DNA of 64,000 nucleotides, taken from NCBI GenBank assembly GCA_039707655.1, contig CM077671.1, positions 244,163,595 through 244,227,594 on the forward strand, in the 5' to 3' direction. The position numbers and the translations under genes were made by a program. A model generated the notes under the pieces. That model was given only the letters and a program-made list of their open reading frames with translations. It was not told the DNA's origin and searched no databases. Positions within the stretch are counted from its first letter, which is position 1. Each line of letters opens with the position of its first letter. The DNA comes from Elymus sibiricus (lineage: Eukaryota; Streptophyta; Magnoliopsida; Poales; Poaceae). This document shows, piece by piece, positions 32,319-45,953 of the stretch.

Positions 32319-34330
32319 GTGAGCTTGCTGAACCATGTCCTTTCATCTGTTCCAAACCGAGCTCCATTTCCTTTGAGACTATCTCTGCTAGCTCTTGTAC
32401 CTCAAAGTATATTTTTTCACCGGGTCTTCCAAGCACCTATTGGTTTGCTTAAGCCTTTGCATTCGTATACAACTGCTACTCTCAAGCAGATCTATAGAGT
32501 ACATCCAAGTAGGGAATTACCCTTCTCATGTTTCTCTTTGAGAACAACTTGTTGAACCTAGTATTTCAGAGACTTGTTTTTTGCCAGTATTTTTGAGTTT
32601 GTTCTATCTTTCACAGAAAGAGCTACCTTTTTTGTTTTGTGCTTCTGAGATTTTTATTCCACGTGTGCTACCAAGTGCTTAGAGTTGTGAGTGGCTTATG
32701 GGACAACTTGATACAAGTGAGGTATCACGTACTTCCATGAACGTTAGTTCTAGCCATTCAATTACTAAACATGTCTAGTAATGCCAGGGATTTTCTCTGG
32801 TATTTCTGACACAAATAATTTTGTTCCTGAGTAACGGTCAGGATTATGCTCTCTCTCTCTCTCTCTACACCCACATACCGCTTCGTAGTAAGAGAGGTTG
32901 TTGAGTAGTTTTGGAAGTTCTTTGAGAGTAGTTTCTTTGTGAGTTTGAAGGCCAGGATATGCCTTTGTTGACCTCCTTACTTTGTGTTCATCACTCTTTG
33001 CTTCAAGCCTATCACTGAGAGATAGATAGAGAGAGCGAGAGAGAGAATTCACATGTGTTCTGAAGATAGTTCATTATAGATCTTCTGAGCATTTCATTCA
33101 ACCAATTTTTCTTGTTACTTTCGAAGGTTGTGTGTTTATCCTAGATGGTTAAATTTCACCCGAGAGCCTTCAAGTTTTGGTGAAGGAATCAAAAAGTTTG
33201 TATGAGGGCCAATGATCGCCTTCTTCATGGAAAATCAAATCCAAGTTAATATTTGACCTTTTATAGTACCAAATCATGATGGAACAGGTGACCATGCACT
33301 TAGTCTGCTCTTTTTGGGTATAGGTGAGCTGCTGAACCATGTCCTTTCGTCTGTTCCAAACCGAGCTCCATTTCCTTTGAGACTATCTCTGCTAGCTCTT
33401 GTACCTCAAAGTATATTTTTTCGCCGGGTCTTCCAAGCACCTATCGGTTTTCTTAAGCCTTTGCATTCGTATACAACTGCTACTCTCAAGCAGATCTATA
33501 GAGTACATCCAAGTAGGGAATTAGCTTTCTCATGTTTCTCTTTGAGAACAACTTGTTGAACCTGGTATTTCAGAGACTTGTTTTTGCCAGTATTTTTGAG
33601 TTTGTTCTATCTTTCACAGAAAGAGCTACCTTTTTTGTTTTGTGCTTCTAAGATTTTCATTCCATGTGTGCTACCAAGTGCTTAGAGTTGTGAGTGGCTT
33701 ATGGGACAACTTGATACAACTGAGGCATCACGTACTTCCATGAATGTTAATTCTAGCCATTCAATTACTAAACATGTCTAGTAATGCCAGGGATTTTCTC
33801 CGGTATTTCTGACACAAATAATTTTGTTCCTGAGTAACGGTCAGGATTATGCTCTCTCTCTCTCTCTCTCTCTCTCTGTACACCCACATACCGCTTCGTA
33901 GTAAGAGAGGTTGTTGAGTAGTTTTGGAAGTTCTTTGAGAGCAGTTTCTTTGTGAGTTTGAAGGCCAGAATATGCCTTTGTTGACCTCCTTCCTTTGTGT
34001 TCATCACTCTTTGCTTCAAGCCTATCACTGAGAGATAGATAGAGAGAGCGAGAGAGAGAATTCACATGTGTTCTGAAGATAGTTCATTACAGATCTTCTG
34101 AGCATTTCATTCAACCAATTTTGCTTGTTACTTTCGAAGGTTGTGTGTGTATCCTAGATGGTTAAATTTCACCCGAGAGCCTTCAAGTTTTGGTGAAAGA
34201 ATCAAAAAGTTAGTACAGGGCCAATGATCGCCTTCTTCATGGAAAATCAAATCCAAGTTAATATTTGACCTTTTATAGTACCAAATCATGATGGAACAGG
34301 TGACCATGCACTTAGTCGGCTCTTTTTGGG
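32319..34330 (+). repeat. tandem duplication of a ~1.0-kb unit
   Basis: Copy 1 32319-33318 and copy 2 33324-34330 are near-identical over their full length, from GTGAGCT(T)GCTGAACCATG to CTCTTTTTGGG. Each carries a (CT)n microsatellite (32850-32868; 33852-33879, longer in copy 2) and a GAGAGATAGATAGAGAGAG tract. Short ORFs recur in both copies (about 78-81 codons) but match nothing I know. Confidence 0.9.
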
Positions 34331-35891
34331 CAACATTGTCATGATGATCCAAACCTCCATTAACGAGGAGTAGGATAGTGCCAATTATTCAGACCATGGT
34401 AAAACATCATTGAACCACCCTGTGTTTGCATTCTCTGTTCTATAGTTCTTTCATGCGCATGTTTGCTTTTGCTTTTGCACACTTACATTGTCGTTGACTT
34501 TTTTGTTAGTCTTTCTGTGCCACTCCATTAGCGTAGCTTAAAACCTACCAATTTAAATTTTGAAGTAGAAATTTGTCTTAGGTCTATTCACTCCCTCTAG
34601 ACACTATATATTGATCGCTTAAAATTCCTAAATATTTATTCAAAGAGTAACTGTGGATATTTGAAAATTCTCATCCAAAAAATACAACAGTGTCCCAACT
34701 CTCAGGAACTCCTGTTTTCTTATCTCCTTCCCGATGATTTTATTTTCCTCCCATCTTACTTATTTATATCTTTGTTCTCTCTCAAATTGTATAATTTTTT
34801 TGCCTCCTCGCCTCACCCTCTAAGAAGCAGCTCGCCTCAAGTATCAACATATGTCTGTGCCTCCGCTTGGCGTGATATCATCTTCCTCTAGGTCCACTAC
34901 TCATTGTTGTGAATCTGACTGTGAACCGCCATGACTTGCTACCACCACATGGTAGGGGTATATATATATATGTATATATATATTTATATATATGTATATA
35001 TATATATCTTGTTTTCTACAATCTTTTTGGTGTTCACTTTTGCCTGAATCCGAAGTAGAAATCTTTGATGCATGTAGTGAGAAGTTATAAAAACACGTAT
35101 GGTTATGTTTTTTAATTTCTAGATGGAAATTCTGTTATGTTTATATTGAAGCTCACAAGTTTTTTAGTTGATAGTTGTCTACTTTTCAGTAGTAAGCAGA
35201 TTATATCCAGTTGAAGGTTGAAAATATATAGTTGGAACTATGTACTTTGTAGTGGTGAGTTCTCACTATGTCAGTTGAATGTTGTCTATTTTTAGTTGAA
35301 AATGAAAAATTAATTGAAAGTAAACTTTTTTAGTTGAAAGCCATTTCTACTTCGTATTTATCATTGTCAACTTCGATGGTGACACTACCGTCGTTCGCCA
35401 GTGATGACCGTGTCTTAGTAAAGGCGAGATGGGAGGTGATGTGTGTGGTTGGTGTTAGTTAGGTTGGTCTTCCTCTACACCCATGTTCTCATAGGAACGT
35501 TTTAGGAGTTTGAAAATGTTCAATCCAGCAGGTGACCACACACACACTTGGAACTTTTGGATTCTAATTTATTATTTCACATATAACTCTGCCATTTCTT
35601 ATTTTTTTACATTAAGCACCTATATTTTAAAGTTTATTTATGTTGGGTTGTGGCTTAATTTACTCGCTTGTTTGAAATTTACTTGCCCTATTCAAGAATT
35701 CAGCCGATTAATCAGCTAACAGGCTAGTAATCGCTACTCGTAGGGTGGCCAACTCGAATAACACCTATTCATTGTGTTAAATTGCCACGCCGATTAACTG
35801 CCTGTCAAAGTGATTAATCGGTTGTCAGGCCGATTAATAGCTGCTAGATCATTAACTAGTGGCGAACAAATCCCAAATATTTGGGCCGTAA
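34331..35891. other. AT-rich spacer with AT microsatellite
   Basis: (TA)n-type microsatellite at about 34960-35007. 35160-35345 repeats AGTTGAA words loosely. 35700-35860 contains several CCGATTAAT/GATTAATCGG words in both orientations. No gene identified. Confidence 0.4.
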
Positions 35892-37013
35892 TTTTGGGAA
35901 ACATAGTAGACAAGAAAAAAATTGCCCTATGATCAACCAGGATCAATATGAAGATGCATAGACGGTTTAGATATCGGTCCTTACCGACTCCGAGTTGCAG
36001 CGGAAGAACACGAGTCAGTGTATATTGTAATTGGAGTCCCTCTAACCATAGATAAATGATCCCCAAACTGCCCACAAACAATCCCTCGAACTGAAGACCG
36101 AAAGCACGGCCTCTCTACTTGGTTGCAAGCGTACGGTCTTCATGATCCGGCAGCGCTTCGCTGTTGACAACTAATCGGCGTCGGAGAATTAGAGAAAGGA
36201 GATTAGAACCACACCAGGCTTCTATTTATGAGGATTAGAGGATCTAGGTCTATCTCTAATTGACAAACTAGGATCAACTAGAACTAGAACTAGAGAACTA
36301 GAGGCAGACTCCAAAACTTGTGTGTCCAAAATGGTGGAAATCCTCTAGTATATATAGGTGGAGGGGGAGGAGGAGGTGCCAAACAAGGGAGGGAAGCCCC
36401 CCCTGGCTGGCCATGAGGAGGGGTAAAGCCCCTCCAATTCGGCCTCCCCTTTCCTTTCACATGGAGGGAAGCGGTGCCACCTCCACTTGGGCCCAGGTGG
36501 CCCAAGTAGCTTTCTACCACTTGGTCCTTTAAGGCCCATTGATATTAAATTAATTAAAAAAGCCTTCTAACTATTATAACACCCTTTATTATTAATTTAA
36601 TATCTCCGAGAACATTTTCCGCCTATATACCATTTATCGGCAATACCTGATATTGCCACATAGTCTCCTAAACCCTTCCGGCGACCCCAGAACGCTTCCA
36701 GATCCTCTCAAAACTATTTCAAATATTAATGAAGCGATTTCACAAATATGTTCTCATCACTCCTGCACAACTAACACTCAGTAGATCATGATTACCTTAA
36801 GCTTGTGACGTTGTAGATTCGGTAACACATAGACATGAACAAAACCCGTTCGTTCAATGACCGATAGCAGAACTGTGGACGTCCATATCGATCCCTATGA
36901 GTACAAGAATGACATTCGAGCGAACCTTTGCTATCATGTGATATTCCCTTTGCTTCACGATACTTTACAAAATCTGAGATGCATCGGTATCCTCTTGAGT
37001 CATTGATACTTGT
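35892..37013 (-). mobile_element. LTR-like fragment, probably Ty1-copia type
   Basis: Starts near TTTTGGGAAACATAGTAGAC, similar in layout to the minus-strand copia LTR at 40150 (GGGAAAC start, then a TATATATAGGTGGAGGGGG block near 36350, CCGGCGACC/CCGAGAACATTTTCCG words). No internal region or TSD is visible; the far end is cut by the next fragment. Family unknown; could be a solo or truncated LTR. Confidence 0.45.
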
Positions 37014-37697
37014 GATCTGCGTTAGGTTTTTTAGCGCAGAGGAGCGGATGATGCAGCACAGTATAGATAAGTATTTCCCTCAGTGAGAACCAAGGCTATC
37101 GAGCCAATAGGAGAACCACACAACTCCTGTCTTCAGCGCCTACGCACAAAAGAGCAAACACTTGCATCCAACGCGGGCAAGAGGGTTGTCAAGCCCCTTG
37201 AACTCATTACTTGCAAGCAGATAACTAGTATATTTGATAGTTGGATAAATATAAATTGCAAAATAAATAAAAAGGAAATAATGGCAGCAAGGAATTGATA
37301 GCATTTGTAAATTTATATGTGAATAGACCCGGGGGCCATAGTGTTCTCTAGTGGCATCTCTCTCGAAGTAGGCATACGATGGGTAAACAAATTACTGTTG
37401 GGCAATTGATAGAAAAGCGCATAGTTATGCAATATTTATTCACGTCAATGATCATGTGTATATAGGCATCACGTCTATAAGCAAGTAGGCCGACTCTTGA
37501 CCGCATCTACTACTATTACTCCACCCATCGACCGCTATCCAACATGCATCTAGAGTATGAAGTAAAACAAAGTAATGCTTGGAGAACAATGACATGATGT
37601 AGATAAAGAAAATACAATTAATATGAATCAACCCCATCGTTTTATCCTTAGTGGTAGCAATACAAATATGTGCCTTGTCCCTTTCTGTCACTGGGAT
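37014..37697 (-). mobile_element. truncated Ty3-gypsy-type LTR fragment
   Basis: Contains landmarks of a common Triticeae LTR in reverse orientation: GATGATGCAGCACAG, AAGTATTTCCCTCAG, GACCCGGGGGCCATAG, ACTACTATTACTCCACCCAT. It stops abruptly at CACTGGGA, where a CACTG terminus begins. Confidence 0.6.
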
Positions 37698-38754
37698 CAC
37701 TGGTGTAGCGACGTGCTATACAAACGTTTTTTTTAATTTACCCCTTTCCGCGACATAGTTTTAAACTGTCGCGTTGCCTGTGTGGCGATAGGGGGGTCCA
37801 TCCTGCACGACACAAACAAATCATCGGCGATGGTGACCAACGAACACAAACATTTGCAAAACTAAGTGTATGGGATGTCTGCATCTATCACAAATGAGAG
37901 TCATCTGTCAACCGTTGGAGATATGTCATACTTCCCATACGGCTGATCTTTGCTACTCGTGTGATATCGCATTACCATCGCACGCGCTACTCTGTGGCGC
38001 ACCGTTTACGATGTGCACCGAATCACAAATAGTTCATGATTGTAAATCGTTTAGGGTAATAGGACTATCACACACATTTAGTTCTGCTATGACCGTCTGT
38101 GATAGGATATAAGAGTGCATACGTTTATCATTATAGAACCGTATGCGAAGATTGAATCTGTCCCACATGCGGCGCTTTTGATAAACATTTGTGATTTACA
38201 AAACCTCCCAAAGGTGTGATCCATACTTCCCAAACGTGTCATCCAGACTACCTATGTCGGATGAAGGCCTATCGCACGCGTTCTTCTTTGACCAACGTTT
38301 ACGAAGGGAACGACATCATAAACAGTTCACGATACCAAATCGTGTGTGATAAGGAGACTATCACAAACAATTGATGATAAGTAACTGTGTGCGCAAGTGT
38401 TGTTAATCTCACACGTTATTTCTTGGCTGACCGTGTGCGCAGCAGAGATTCATCGCACACGCTACGAGTGGAGAAACATGTGTGATCTTAAAGTTGATCA
38501 CAAACATTTTGTTTTCTCAAACTGTGTGCATTGTAATGGCCTGCGGAGATAATTTACCCCTAATTTAATACCTATGTTCATAATTCAGATAATTTAAATT
38601 TGAAAGTAGGAAATCGTGTATTTCATATCAAATCATGTTTAAATATAGTTGAAGAACAAATGCATAATTTGATTCACATGTACATATACTCAAGAACTAC
38701 ATAAGCATCAATTCGCAAAAAAAGGAAAACTACAAAAGGGACAAATAAAGAATG

Positions 38755-39270
38755 ATGGAACCATGGTTGTATTAAAGACGGTAAAGAGTGAACCGAAAGA
38801 CATTCTGGTTGCTGGAGAAGGTGAAGTTGAATGCCCATATTGTGCCCTCCTCCATACCTAATGCATGAACGACTCTAGGCCAGCCCCTAGTGATGGCCGC
38901 CCGCCCATTCTTCACAATGATATACTTTAACCTTCATTGCATGTCCAACAATCATGTACTTTGCGAGGTAATCTTGCGTAAACTTATTTTGGAACCACTG
39001 CAAAAGAAAAAGATTCACACATTGTTGTGTGACAACTCATTATGGGCAGTACTAATAGAAGGCTACGGAGTTCGTAGTTACCATCCTACAGCTCATTGTT
39101 GTGTTGGATAGAGCGTAAACAAATAGTCTAATTACCATTGTCCGTCTCTTTTCCCTAACAATCCTGATCAGTTTCCTCACTTGATGCTGGTTCATGAATA
39201 TTTCATTGCCCCACACGCAGAAAGGGTCCAGTCATGGATCTTTACGAAGGACATACGTACCTACAAGCAA
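38755..39270 (-). pseudogene. B3-like gene remnant in the CACTA element
   Basis: Minus strand: first exon (to 39136) encodes DPFCVWGNEIFMNQHQVRKL and IRIVREKRRTM; the donor GTAATT at 39135-39134 and an acceptor TTTGCAG join it in frame to an exon starting at 38997 (WFQNKFTQDYLAKYMIVGHAMKVKV). After a stop/frameshift near 38900 the remnant continues with TIWAFNFTFSSNQNVFRFTL. The FxFTLYR-like end and overall layout recall plant B3-type DNA-binding domains; this is a tentative reading. Broken, so no function. Confidence 0.35.
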
Positions 39271-39321
39271 CAAGCCAATATTAGAAGCTAAAATGCAGTT
39301 GCAGAATGGTGTAATATTTTA

Positions 39322-39579
39322 CCCCATCAGTTCCACAATGTGTTACCTATAAATATTTTGAGAAGTCAACATTTACCAACTTTGACCAAGTTTATAGAGA
39401 AAAACAAATACATCTAGAATTGCAATTCCATTTCATTAGATACATCACAAAATTTACTTTCATATTGTATACATTTTAGTGTGTTATATATAAATAGTAT
39501 TCTCTATAAATTTGTTCACAGTTTGCAAAGTTTGACTATTCGAAAAATCTATATGCACTACATTATGGAACGGATGGAG
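39322..39579. mobile_element. Stowaway-like MITE
   Basis: 258 bp between TA dinucleotides (39320-39321, 39580-39581). Ends CCCCATCAGTTCCACAATG and CATTATGGAACGGATGGAG are imperfect inverted repeats, close to the usual Stowaway CTCCxTCCGTTCC terminus. Confidence 0.65.
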
Positions 39580-39699
39580 TATAAGCGGAGGGATGAAAAA
39601 ACCCTCGGTGGAAAACATTGTCCACTCCTATTGTAGTCCTGTGCAAGTACATGGAAAGTCATGATAAGTACAATAAGCTTAACATCAACCAATTATACA

Positions 39700-40149
39700 A
39701 GGTATCTGCTTGAAATAAACAAGGCATATATGCTTACTATAACAACCAAATATATCCATTGGAAACTGGACAAATGCTCAATGCAACCAACCTAACAACC
39801 AGATACAAAAAAGCAAGGCATCTGCTTGAAAACTAGACAAATGCTCACTGCAATCAACCTAACAACCAGATATAGAAAAACAAGGCATCTGCTTGAAAAC
39901 TAGACAAATGCTCACTACAACCAACCTGACAACCGAATTCAGAGCAACAGGGCATAAATGTTTAAAGCGAGAGTTAAGGGCACTTGTTAATAACACCAGA
40001 TATAACAGGTGGTATTGATGAAATTGAACTACACAATTCAAACTTGCACATAATGAACATCACATTGTGAATAACTGAAAGAACCAAGGCATATATGCTC
40101 ACTGTAACAACCAACTATAGCTATTGAAAACTGGACAAATACTCAATGC
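39700..40149 (+). repeat. ~64-70-bp tandem repeats
   Basis: Copies of AAGGCATCTGCTTGAAAACTAGACAAATGCTCA.. (shown as shared words AAGGCATCTGCTTGAAA and ACAAATGCTCACTGCAA) at about 39717, 39812 and 39880, with more diverged copies near 40085-40145. The last is cut by the copia LTR. Confidence 0.65.
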
Positions 40150-41926
40150 TATTGGGGAACGTTGCATGGGAAACAAAAAATTTCCTACGCACATACAAGA
40201 TCTATCCATGGAGATGATCATCTACGAGAGGGGAGATCGGATCCACATACCCTTGTAGATCACTAAGCGGGAAGCGTTAAGAAACTCGGTTCATGTAGTC
40301 GAACGTCTTCGCGATCCAAATCGCAAGCCGTCCGGCGATCCAATCACGATCTAGCGCCGAACGGACGGCACCTCCGCGTTCAGCACACGTACAGCTCGAT
40401 CACGATCTCCGCCTCCTTGATCTAGCAAGGAAGGGCAGAGAGGTAGATGAGTTCTCCGGCAACACAACGGCATGGTGGCGGCGGTGGTGGTGCTATCCCG
40501 GCAGGGCTACGCCTAGCGCTACCGAAACCACGAACGGAGGAGAAAACGATCTAGGGAGAGAGAGGGGCGCCAAGGGCTTCGTGTGTGCTCTTGGGGCGCC
40601 CCCTCCCCAATATATATAGGTGGAGGGGCGTGGAGATCAGCCCCCCCAAGCCCTAGGGCGCAGTCAGGGGGGGGGAGTTGGACTCCTAGTCCAATTCCCT
40701 CCCTTTCCATAAACAGGTGGACTTTCCACCTCTCCCAAGCCACATGGGCCTTGAGGGACTTGTGCGCCTGGCCCAATAAGGCCAGGGCACCTCCCCTCAG
40801 CCCATGCAAACCCTTGGGACATGGTGGAACCCTTGGTGGACTTCTAGACTCCTCCGGAAGTTTCCGGAACCTTTTAGAAGCTTCCCGATACAATACCGGA
40901 AAAACCCGAAACTTTTCCGGTCGCCAAAATATGACTTCCCATATATAAATCTTTACCCCCGGACCATTCCGGAGCTCCTCGTGACGTCCGGGATCTTATC
41001 CGGGACTCCGAACAACCTTCGGTCACCAACATACATAACTCAATAATAGCGAAACGTCACCGAACGTTAAGTGTGCAGACCCTGCGGGTTCGAGAACTAT
41101 GTAGACATGACCGAGACACCTCTACGGTCAATAACAAATAGCGGGACCTGGATGCCCATATTGGTTGCTACATATTCTACGAAGATCTTTATCGGTTGAA
41201 CCTCTATGTCAAGGATCTAGTTAATCCCGTACGTTGTTCCCTTTGTTCATCGGTATGTTACTTGCCCGAGTTTCGATCATCGGTATCTCCATACCTAGTT
41301 CAATCTCGTTACCGGCAAGTCTCTTAACTCGTTCCGTAATACAAGATCCCGTGGCTAACACTTTAGTCACTTTGCTTGCAAGGCTCATTGTGATGTTGTA
41401 TTACCGAGAGGGCCCTGAGAAACCTCTCCGTCACACGGAGTAACAAATCCCAGTCTTGATCCATGCCAACTCAATAGACACCCTCGGAGATACCTGTAGA
41501 GCATCTTTATAGTCACCTAGTTACGTTGTGACGTTTGATACACACAAGGTACTCCTCCAGTGTCAGCGAGTTACATGATCTCATGGTCATAGGAACACAT
41601 GCTTGACATGCAGAAAACAATAGCAATAAACTGACACGATCATATGCTACGTTCATAGTTTGGGTCTTGTCCATCACATCATTCTCCTAATGATGTGATC
41701 TCATCATCAAATGACAACTCATGTCTATGGCCAGGAAACCTTGACCATCTTTGATCAACGAGCTAGTCCATCAGAGGCTTACTAGGGACACATTGTTGTC
41801 TATGTACCCACACATGTATTTGAGTTTCCAATCAATACAATTTAGCTTGGATAATAAACATTTATCATGAACAACGAAATATAATAATAACCATTTTATT
41901 ATTGCCTCTAGCGCATATTTCCAACA
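40150..41926 (-). repeat. 3' LTR of the Ty1-copia complex (Angela/WIS-like)
   Basis: 1,777 bp. Minus strand starts TGTTGGAAATATGCGCTAG and ends at a TGTTGGGGAACG-like end with one change (TATTGGGG on the plus strand). Contains a TATATATAGG box (40608-40622). AATGC (40145-40149) is the left flank. Confidence 0.85.
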
Positions 41927-41939
41927 GTCTCCCACTTGC
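41927..41939 (-). other. polypurine tract of the copia element
   Basis: Minus strand GCAAGTGGGAGAC directly upstream of the 3' LTR TG. Confidence 0.65.
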
Positions 41940-41976
41940 ACTAGAGTCAATAATCTAGCTCACATAACTATGTGAT

Positions 41977-44900
41977 TTACATTGTAATGAATCTAACACC
42001 CATACAGTTCTGGTGTTGATCATGTTTCCCTCGTGGAAGAGGCTTAGTTAACGGATCTGCAACATTCTGATCCGTGTGTAATTTGCAAATACTTATGTCT
42101 CCTCCCTCGATGTAATCGCGGATGGAGTTGAAGCGTCGCTTTATGTGTCTGGTCCTCTTATGAAACCTTGGTTCCTTGGCTAGAGCAATGGCACCAGTGT
42201 TGTCACAGAACAGAGTCATTGGGTTTAGTGCACTAGTCACTACTCCAAGATCTGTCATGAACTCCTTCATCCAGACACCTTCGTTTGCCGCCTCCGAGGC
42301 AGCTATGTACTCCGCTTCGCATGTAGAATCAGCTACCACGCTTTTCTTGGAACTGCACCAGCTTACCACTCCTGGATTGAGAATAAATACATATCCGGTT
42401 TGAGACTTAGAGTCATCCAAATCAGTGTCAAAGCTTGGATCGACGTAACCCTTTACGACGAGCTCTTGATCACCTTCATAAACGAGAAACATTTCCTTAG
42501 TCCTTTTTAGGTACTTTAGGATATTCTTGACCGCCATCCAGTGAGCCACTCCTGGATTACTTTGAAACCTTCCAGCCATACTTATGGCAAGGCTGACGTC
42601 TGGTCTTGTGCACAGCATTGCATACATGATAGAGCCTATGGCTGAAGCATAGGGGATGACACTAATCTTTTCTCTATCCTCTGCAGTTACTGGGCATTGA
42701 GTCTTACTCAACTTCACACCTTGTAACATAGGCAAGAACCCTTTCTTGGACTGATCCATCTTGAACTTCTTCAAAACTTTATCAAGGTGCTCTGTGAAAG
42801 TCCTATTAAGCGTCTTGATCTATCTCTATAGATCTTGATGCCTAATATGAAAGCAGCTTCTCCTAGGTCCATTGAAAAACTCTTGTTCAAATATTCATTC
42901 ACGCTTTCCAAAAATTCTATATTGTTTCCAATCAGCAATATGTCATCCACATATAAAACTAGAAACACTATAGAGCTCCCACTCACTTTCTTGTAAATAC
43001 AAGCTTCTTCGTAAACTTGTATAAACCCAAACGCTTTGATCACCTCATCAAAGCGCTTATTCCAACTTCGAGATGCCTGCACCAGTCCATAAATGAATCG
43101 CTAGAGCTTGCAAACTTTGTCAGCATTCTCTAGATCGACAAAACCTTCTGGTTGTATCATATGCAACTCTTCCTCAAGGGAACCATTAACGAACGCTTTT
43201 TTGACATCCATCTGCCAAATTTCATAATCAAAAAATGCAGCTATTGCTAACATGATTCTGACGAACTTAAGCATCACTACAGGAGAGAAAGTGTCATCGT
43301 AGTCAATTCCTTGAACTTGTGAAAAACCCTTTGCCACAAGTCGAGCTTTATAGACGGTGACATTACCGTCCGCGTCTGTCTTCCTCTTAAAGATCCATTT
43401 ATTCTGAATGGCCTTTCGCCCTTCAGGTAATACTTCCAAAGTCCACACTTTGTTTTCATACATGGATCCTATCTCGGATTTCATGGCCTCTAACCATTAG
43501 TCGGAATCCGGGCCCACCATCGCTTCTCCAAAGCTCATAGGTTCATCGTTGTCCAACAACATGACCTCCAAGACGGGGTTACTGTACCATTCAAGAGCAG
43601 TACGTGCCCTTGTCGACCCACGAGGTTCGATAGTAACTTGATCCGAAGTTTCATGATCACTATCATTAGCTTCCTCTCCAACTGATGTAGGCTCCACAGA
43701 AACATCTTTCTGCGCTGCGCTACTCTCTGGTTGAAGTGAAGGTTCATCAACCTCATCAAGTTCTATCTTCCTCCCACTCAATTCTTTTGAGAGAAACTCC
43801 TTCTCGAGAAATGACCCGTTCTTAGCGACAAACACTTTTCCTTCGGATTTGAGATAGAAGGTGTACCCAACCGTCTCTTTTGGGTATCCTATGAAGACGC
43901 ATTTCTCCGCTTTGGGTTCCAGCTTTTCAGGCTGAAGCTTTTTGACATAAGCATCACATCCCCAAACTTTAAGAAACGACAGCTTTGGCTTCTTGTCAAA
44001 CCAAAGTTCATATGGCGTTGTCTCAACGGATTTCGATGGTGCCCTATTTAAAGTGAATGCAGCTGTCTCTAATGCATAACCCCAAAACGATAGTGGCAAA
44101 TCGGCAAGAGACATCATAGATCGCACCATATCCAATAAGGTTCGATTACGACGTTCGGACACACCATTACGCTGTGGTGTTCCAGGCGGTGTCAATTGTG
44201 AAACAATTCCACACTGTCTTAAGTGACTGCCAAACTCATAACTCAGATATTCTCCTCCTCGATCAGATCGTAGGAATTTAATCTTCTTGTTACGATGATT
44301 CTCAACTTCACTCTGAAATTGTTTGAACTTTTCAAATGTTTCAGACTTGTGTTTCATTAAGTAAATATACCCATATCTACTTAAGTCATCAGTGAAGGTG
44401 AGAAAGTAACGATAACCACCGCGCGCCTCAATGCTGATCGGACCGCACACATCAGTATGTATGATTTCCAATAAGTCACTTGCCCGTTCCATTGTTCCAG
44501 AGAACGGCGTTTTAGTCATCTTGCCCATGAGGCATGGCTCACATGTGTCAAGTGATTCAAAATCAAGTGACTCCAAAAGTCCATCAGCATGGAGCTTCCT
44601 CATGCGTTTTACGCCAATATGACCTAAACGGCAGTGCCACAAGAAAGTGGTATTATCATTATCAATTCTACATCTTTTGGCATCAATGTTATGAACATGT
44701 GTATCATTACTATCGAGATTCAATAAGAATAAACCCCTCACATTGGGTGCATGACCATAAAAGATATTACTCATATAAATAGAACAACCATTATTCTCTG
44801 ATTTAAATGAGTAACCGTCTCGCAATAAACAAGATCCAGATATAATGTTCATGCTTAACGCAGGCACCAAATAACACTTATTCAGGTTCATCACTAATCC

Positions 44901-45953
44901 CGACGGTAATCGAAGAGCGAGCGTGCCTACGGCGATCACATCAACCTTGGAACCATTTCCCACGCGCATCGTCACTTCGTCCTTTGCCAGCCTCCGTCTA
45001 TTCCGCAGTTCCTGTTTAGAGTTGCAAATATGAGCAACCGCACCGGTATCAAATACCCAGGCACTACAACGAGGGTTGGTAAGGTACACATCAATAACAT
45101 GTATATCATATATACCTTGTTTGTTGTTGGCCGCCTTCTTGTCAGCCAAATACTTGGGGCAGTTCCGCTTCCAGTGTCCAGTTCCCTTGCAATGAAAACA
45201 CACAGTTTCTGGTTTGGGTCCAGCCTTGGGTTTCTTCACGAGAGGAGTAACTGCTTTGCCACTCTTCTTGGAGTTACCCTTCTTACCCTTGCCATTTTTC
45301 TTGAAACTAGTGGTTTTATTGACCATCAACACTTGATGCTCCTTCTGAATTTCAGACTCAGCGGCTTTCAGCATCGCAAACAGCTCGGCGACTGACTTGT
45401 TCATCCCGTGCATGTTATAGTTCAACACGAAGCTCTTGTAGCTAGGTGGCAATGATTGAAGAACTCTGTCAGTGATAGCCTCTGGCGGAAGGGGCATCCC
45501 TAACTCAGCCAGACGGGTGGAGTACCCAGACATTCTGAGCACGTGATCACTGATAGACCCGTTCTCCTCCATCTTGCAAGCATAGAACTTATCGGAGATC
45601 TCATATCTCTCGATCCGGGCATTCTTCTGAAAGATAAACTTCAACTCCTGGAACATCTCATATGCTCCATGACGTTCAAAACGTCTTTGAAGTCCCGGTT
45701 CTAAGCCATACAACATTGCACATTGAACTATTGAGTAATCATCAGAACGAGCCTGCCAGGCGTTCACAACGTCTAGAGACTCAACTGGAGCGGGTGGATC
45801 ACCAAGCGGTGCATCAAGGACATAAGCCTTCTGGGAAGCCGTAAGGATAATCCTTAGATTACGGGCCCAGTCCACAAAGTTACTTCCATCATCTTTCAAC
45901 TTAGCTTTCTCTAGGAACGCATTAAAATTCAGGGGTGCTACTGCGCGAGCCAT
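41977..45953 (-). pseudogene. gag-pol of copia element A (Angela/WIS-like)
   Basis: A single polyprotein frame on the minus strand from ATG 45953 is open for 818 codons, then broken by a TAA (43497-43499), a TAG (43101-43103) and a frameshift near 42780. Domains: capsid-like gag (1-250); zinc knuckle CFHCKGTGHWKRNC (252-265); aspartic protease VFDTGAVAHI (about 300-310); integrase with HHCC region (HCRLGHIG ... CEPCLMGK), core HTDVCGP, SDRGGEY and RNGVSERRNRT. Downstream pieces carry reverse transcriptase (QMDVKKAFVNGSL; LYVDDILL) and RNase H (CEAEYIAASEAAN). Order protease-integrase-RT-RNase H is that of Ty1-copia. Close to intact, but not functional as it stands. Confidence 0.9.

Larger units (their letters stand above)
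37698..40149 (+). mobile_element. left part of a second CACTA-like element
   Basis: Begins CACTGGTGTAGCGACG at the LTR break; GAT (37695-37697) would be its TSD. 37740-38560 has many ATCGCACACG / TGTGTGCGAT and ATCACAAAC motifs in both orientations, typical of CACTA subterminal repeats. A B3-like gene remnant, a Stowaway-like MITE and tandem repeats follow. The element is interrupted at 40150 by the copia complex and its right end is not in the window. Confidence 0.55.

Noticed and set aside
32319..33559. Small gene (78-81 codons) present in both tandem copies
   Set aside because: Duplication explains its presence twice; no motif, promoter or codon signature supports coding.
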